This document shows, in pieces, positions 49,171 through 51,616 of a stretch of DNA of 51,616 nucleotides. The translations under genes and the position numbers were made by a program. Source of the DNA: Reclinomonas americana ATCC 50394. Its lineage: Eukaryota > Jakobida > Jakobea > Jakobida. The notes beneath the pieces were generated by a model, which was given only the letters and a program-made list of their open reading frames with translations, had not been told where the DNA came from and did no database searches. How positions within the stretch are numbered: position 1 is the first letter of the stretch; each line of letters starts with the position of its first letter. The DNA lies in assembly GCA_048213135.1 (NCBI GenBank), contig PS015032.1, forward strand, positions 277,409 to 329,024, read 5' to 3'.

Positions 49171-49957
49171 TGCGGGTGTGCAAAATTGAACTGTGCAGGA
49201 CGGAGATAGGCGAGGAGGATGGGAGGGGTGCAGCCTTGTTGGTGTGATGGGCGTGGGTGTGTGATGAAGGAGCTGCGGGCGATTGACGTCGACGTCCACC
49301 AGCGACGTCGAGGAAGAAGCGTCACGACGTCGAACGCGTGCGAAACAGCGTGACGACGAGCACTGACATGCGGGGTGGGAGTCGAAAAGCAATGTTGCAG
49401 CAACGGCGGCGAGAGGGGTTGCACTGCTGCCTGATCCACATCGTACTCCAGATCCACAGCTTCGCCAACACGTCCACGAGAACCTCGCTCAGAAACTCCC
49501 ATGCAGCGTGCTGATCGCCCTTTCTGTTGCAGCTCGTCGAGGTACGGTGCACGGAACCCTCGACACCGGCAGTGATAACTCGAGACCGCACCTGGCACAT
49601 GTGCTTGCAAAGTGTGATGCTTTCCCCTGAGAAGACAATTGCAAAGCGAGAAGTTGCCATCGTTCCTCGCAGCGATCTCCACAAACCATGCACTTGCGAT
49701 GCCTTCCTGACAGCCTGCAAGACAGGGAGCGCAGCGACACACAGAGCTCCCACAACCAACGTCGTTGCAGCGATCGCAAGCCCTGCACCTGTGATTCTAT
49801 CCACCGAAGAGATATGCAACGAAGAGCAGCACTCGGCAGTGTCCCTGCCGTCACCAAGATCCTCGCACCGATCTCTGCACATCCATTGACCTGCCGAACA
49901 AGATCCTTTCTCACCCTCACCACCCACACGTTGTAACCCTTCATCCTCCACCGTTTA
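49171..49957. other. No confident gene between NOMO and the Yos1-like gene
   Basis: A minus-strand frame at 49951-49322 (209 residues) has a hydrophobic segment (GAGLAIAATTLVVGALCVAA) but no recognised family and no clear splice joins. The NOMO promoter and leader should lie in the left part. Confidence 0.35.
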
Positions 49958-50444
49958 CTATGACGAAAACACGCTGCACAAAAAGAGTGAGGACAACTCG
50001 AAGCCAAGCAAAGCAAACAATATCCAACGCAACAAGGCCATGGCCAGCAGCGTGACCACATTCCAACAGGCGATCAAGTAGCGCATGTAACGAATGTGCT
50101 CCAGCGTCTCCGACAACTTGGCGCGAACCTCATGCAACATTCCCGCCACACCACCGCTACCACCATTGGAGCCAGGCATTGCGGCATTGAAGCCGTCACT
50201 GTGTTGACTACATGCACGACAAGTGTCACAAAAACACGAGGAGAGGGCGTTGATTGAGTGAGAAAGAGAGAGTGACGCACCCTGGTGGTGGCGCATCGAA
50301 ATTGACCAGCATGCCCAGTGCGTTGATCAGCAGTGTGCTGTGCATGAACAAGTGGGTGAGTGAGTGACACAAGCAAGGAGCGCACTCTGACAGACAACGA
50401 AGAGCAAACCTGGCAATCCACAAATCAGAAAACCGAAAGCCCAT
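49958..50444 (-). CDS. Yos1/IER3IP1-like small membrane protein
   Basis: Exons 50444-50410, 50337-50281, 50207-50034 and 49973-49958 join in phase to 93 residues, the size of Yos1 (about 85) and IER3IP1 (82), which act in ER-Golgi transport. Layout agrees: an N-terminal hydrophobic segment (DLWIASTLLINALGMLV), a polar loop, then HEVRAKLSETLEHIRYMRYL leading into LIACWNVVTLLAMAF. The family's EERFL motif after the first segment is not recognisable; the loop reads DAPPPGQHSDG with a Gly/Ser stretch. Donors are GTTTGC, GTGCGT and GTTGCG. Without the last intron the frame would run on as LLRWILFALLGF to the same stop. The family assignment rests on size, topology and a weak motif. Confidence 0.5.
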
Positions 50445-50477
50445 TCTCGAGTTGTCTTGCAGTCTCCTTTGCACTCT

Positions 50478-50510
<33 letters not shown>

Positions 50511-50548
50511 GACACAGACACCACCACGCTTCCTTCGCGCGCTGTGTT
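50445..50548. promoter_or_regulatory. 104-nt divergent intergenic region with CT/CA repeats
   Basis: It separates the Yos1-like start (minus) from the citrate synthase start (plus) and contains a short CT run followed by CA repeats. No defined promoter element was recognised. Confidence 0.35.
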
Positions 50549-51616
50549 ATGAGTCGCTGCTCGCCTCGTCGTCGTCTGTCCACTGTCCCGATTGCAATGC
50601 TGCTCTCGCGCGTTCGCCTCGGCGCCTCTGTCGCCACTGGCGCACAAGTCCGCTTCTCCTCTGTTGCGTAGACACACACGCACGGGCACGCATAAGCCAC
50701 CGCAGTCATTGTTTGTTTGTTGAGCGCGTGGCCATTTTCCTCACACGCACACGCACGCACACGCGTTGTGTGTTCTGCACACGTGCGATTCCTTTGCATT
50801 TGTCGTGCATTTGTCTTGTGCTTGATTCTATATCGCGCGTGCCTGCATTGATTATGTATCGGAGATCAAGCATCTCCGTGTCTCGTTGTCTGCATCAGTG
50901 TGCATTCGTCATCTCTCTTTCGCCACCACTGCATTTCCTGTGTGTGTTGCACACATCGTCGTGTCAAACGATGGGAAGAGTGAGAGAGAGCGTGCGAGAG
51001 AGAAACGACACATGACCGACATGTCGCGTGCTGTTTGTTTTTTGTGTTTTTTACAGGAGCTGAAGAAGCGCATGAATGAGATCATCCCGCGTGAGCAAGC
51101 ACGCATCAAGGATGTGAAGCACAAGTACGGCAACAAGGTGCTGGGTGAGGTGACTGTCAACATGTGCTACGGTGGCATGCGCGGTATCACTGGCCTGGTG
51201 TACGAGACGAGCCTGCTCGACGCCAACGAGGGCATTGAGTTCCGCAACTACACCATCCCCGAGTGCCAGAAGCTGCTGCCCAAGGCCCCTGGTGGCGACG
51301 AGCCGCTGCCGGAGGGACTCTTTTGGTTGCTGTGCACGGGAGAGATTCCGACCACGGCCCAGGTCCGCGGTCTGACTGCCGAGCTGCATGCGCGCGACAA
51401 GCTGCCGTCGCACGTCGAGCCGCTCATGCTGAGCCTGCCGTCGGACATGCATCCGATGACCCAGTTCTCCATTGGTATCCTCGCCCTTCAGAAGGATTCG
51501 GTGTTTGCTCAGGCCTACTCCGATGGTGTCAACAAGAAGGAGTACTTCAACTACATGTTTGAGGACGGTTGCGTACTCTCCCTCTCTCCTCTGTGCGCGT
51601 GCGTGGCGCTCACGCG
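50549..51616 (+). CDS. CS: Citrate synthase, mitochondrial, 5' part
   Basis: Condenses acetyl-CoA and oxaloacetate to citrate in the TCA cycle. Exon 50549-50662 encodes an Arg/Ser-rich presequence (MLLSRVRLGASVATGAQVRF after a second ATG at 50597) that predicts mitochondrial import. Exon 51057-51567 joins in phase and holds family blocks: YGGMRGITGLVYETSLLDA, GIEFRNYTIPECQKLLP, LPEGLFWLLCTGEIPT, LPSDMHPMTQFSIGILALQ and GVNKKEYFNYMFEDG. Both donors are GTTGCG. Catalytic His and Asp residues lie beyond the window end. Intron 1 is 394 nt, longer than most here. Either the ATG at 50549 or that at 50597 could be the start. Confidence 0.92.

Overview
The window is nuclear DNA of a unicellular, probably flagellated eukaryote whose lineage I cannot fix. 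The evidence is short spliceosomal introns (mostly about 45-80 nt, nearly all ending in CAG) in almost every gene, dinucleotide and purine microsatellites inside introns, an SF-assemblin (a flagellar-root fibre protein absent from animals and fungi), a mitochondrial-type citrate synthase, and a 2-hydroxyacid oxidase with a peroxisomal C-terminus. Coding runs on both strands, gene spacing is tight, and the standard genetic code fits. Gene models below were spliced by hand; for the complete genes the exon phases join without a break.

Layout. 1-11.1 kb: scaffold pieces separated by N gaps, carrying an ankyrin + RING-H2 protein, a WD40 protein and an unrecognised protein; two small pieces (3690-4259 and 6717-7770) appear to be placed in the wrong orientation. 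11.1-15 kb: a doubtful small gene, then the 5' half of proteasome subunit beta-7 (PSMB4), whose 3' half is missing, followed by repeats. 15.1-16.8 kb: SF-assemblin. 17.0-35.7 kb, minus strand: two adjacent giant genes (37 exons, about 3,200 residues; 14 exons, 1,805 residues). Both encode a Pro-rich cytoplasmic head, one membrane anchor and a very long Thr/Ser/Gly/Ala-rich beta-repeat ectodomain that resembles phage or giant-virus tail fibres in style. I consider these the most novel content. 35.9-51.6 kb: a dense set of conserved genes: LCMT1 (PP2A methyltransferase), adenylate kinase, a membrane-protein fragment, 2-hydroxyacid oxidase, a C8orf82/UPF0598 homologue, PIGF (GPI-anchor ethanolamine phosphate transfer), NOMO (ER translocon BOS complex), a Yos1/IER3IP1-like protein and citrate synthase (cut by the window end).

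Two general features stand out. First, the commonest 5' splice site is GTTGCG, with GTGCGT and its relatives next; the usual GTAAGT/GTGAGT type is a minority. GTTGCG is supported in at least ten genes by phase-correct joins. Second, in giant gene 1 seven GTTGCG introns, all phase 2, sit at the same place in a repeated protein module (after GG-x-[LVM]), so the modules were apparently copied together with their introns. The ER-linked genes PIGF, NOMO and the Yos1-like gene are neighbours, but nothing in the sequence shows co-regulation.
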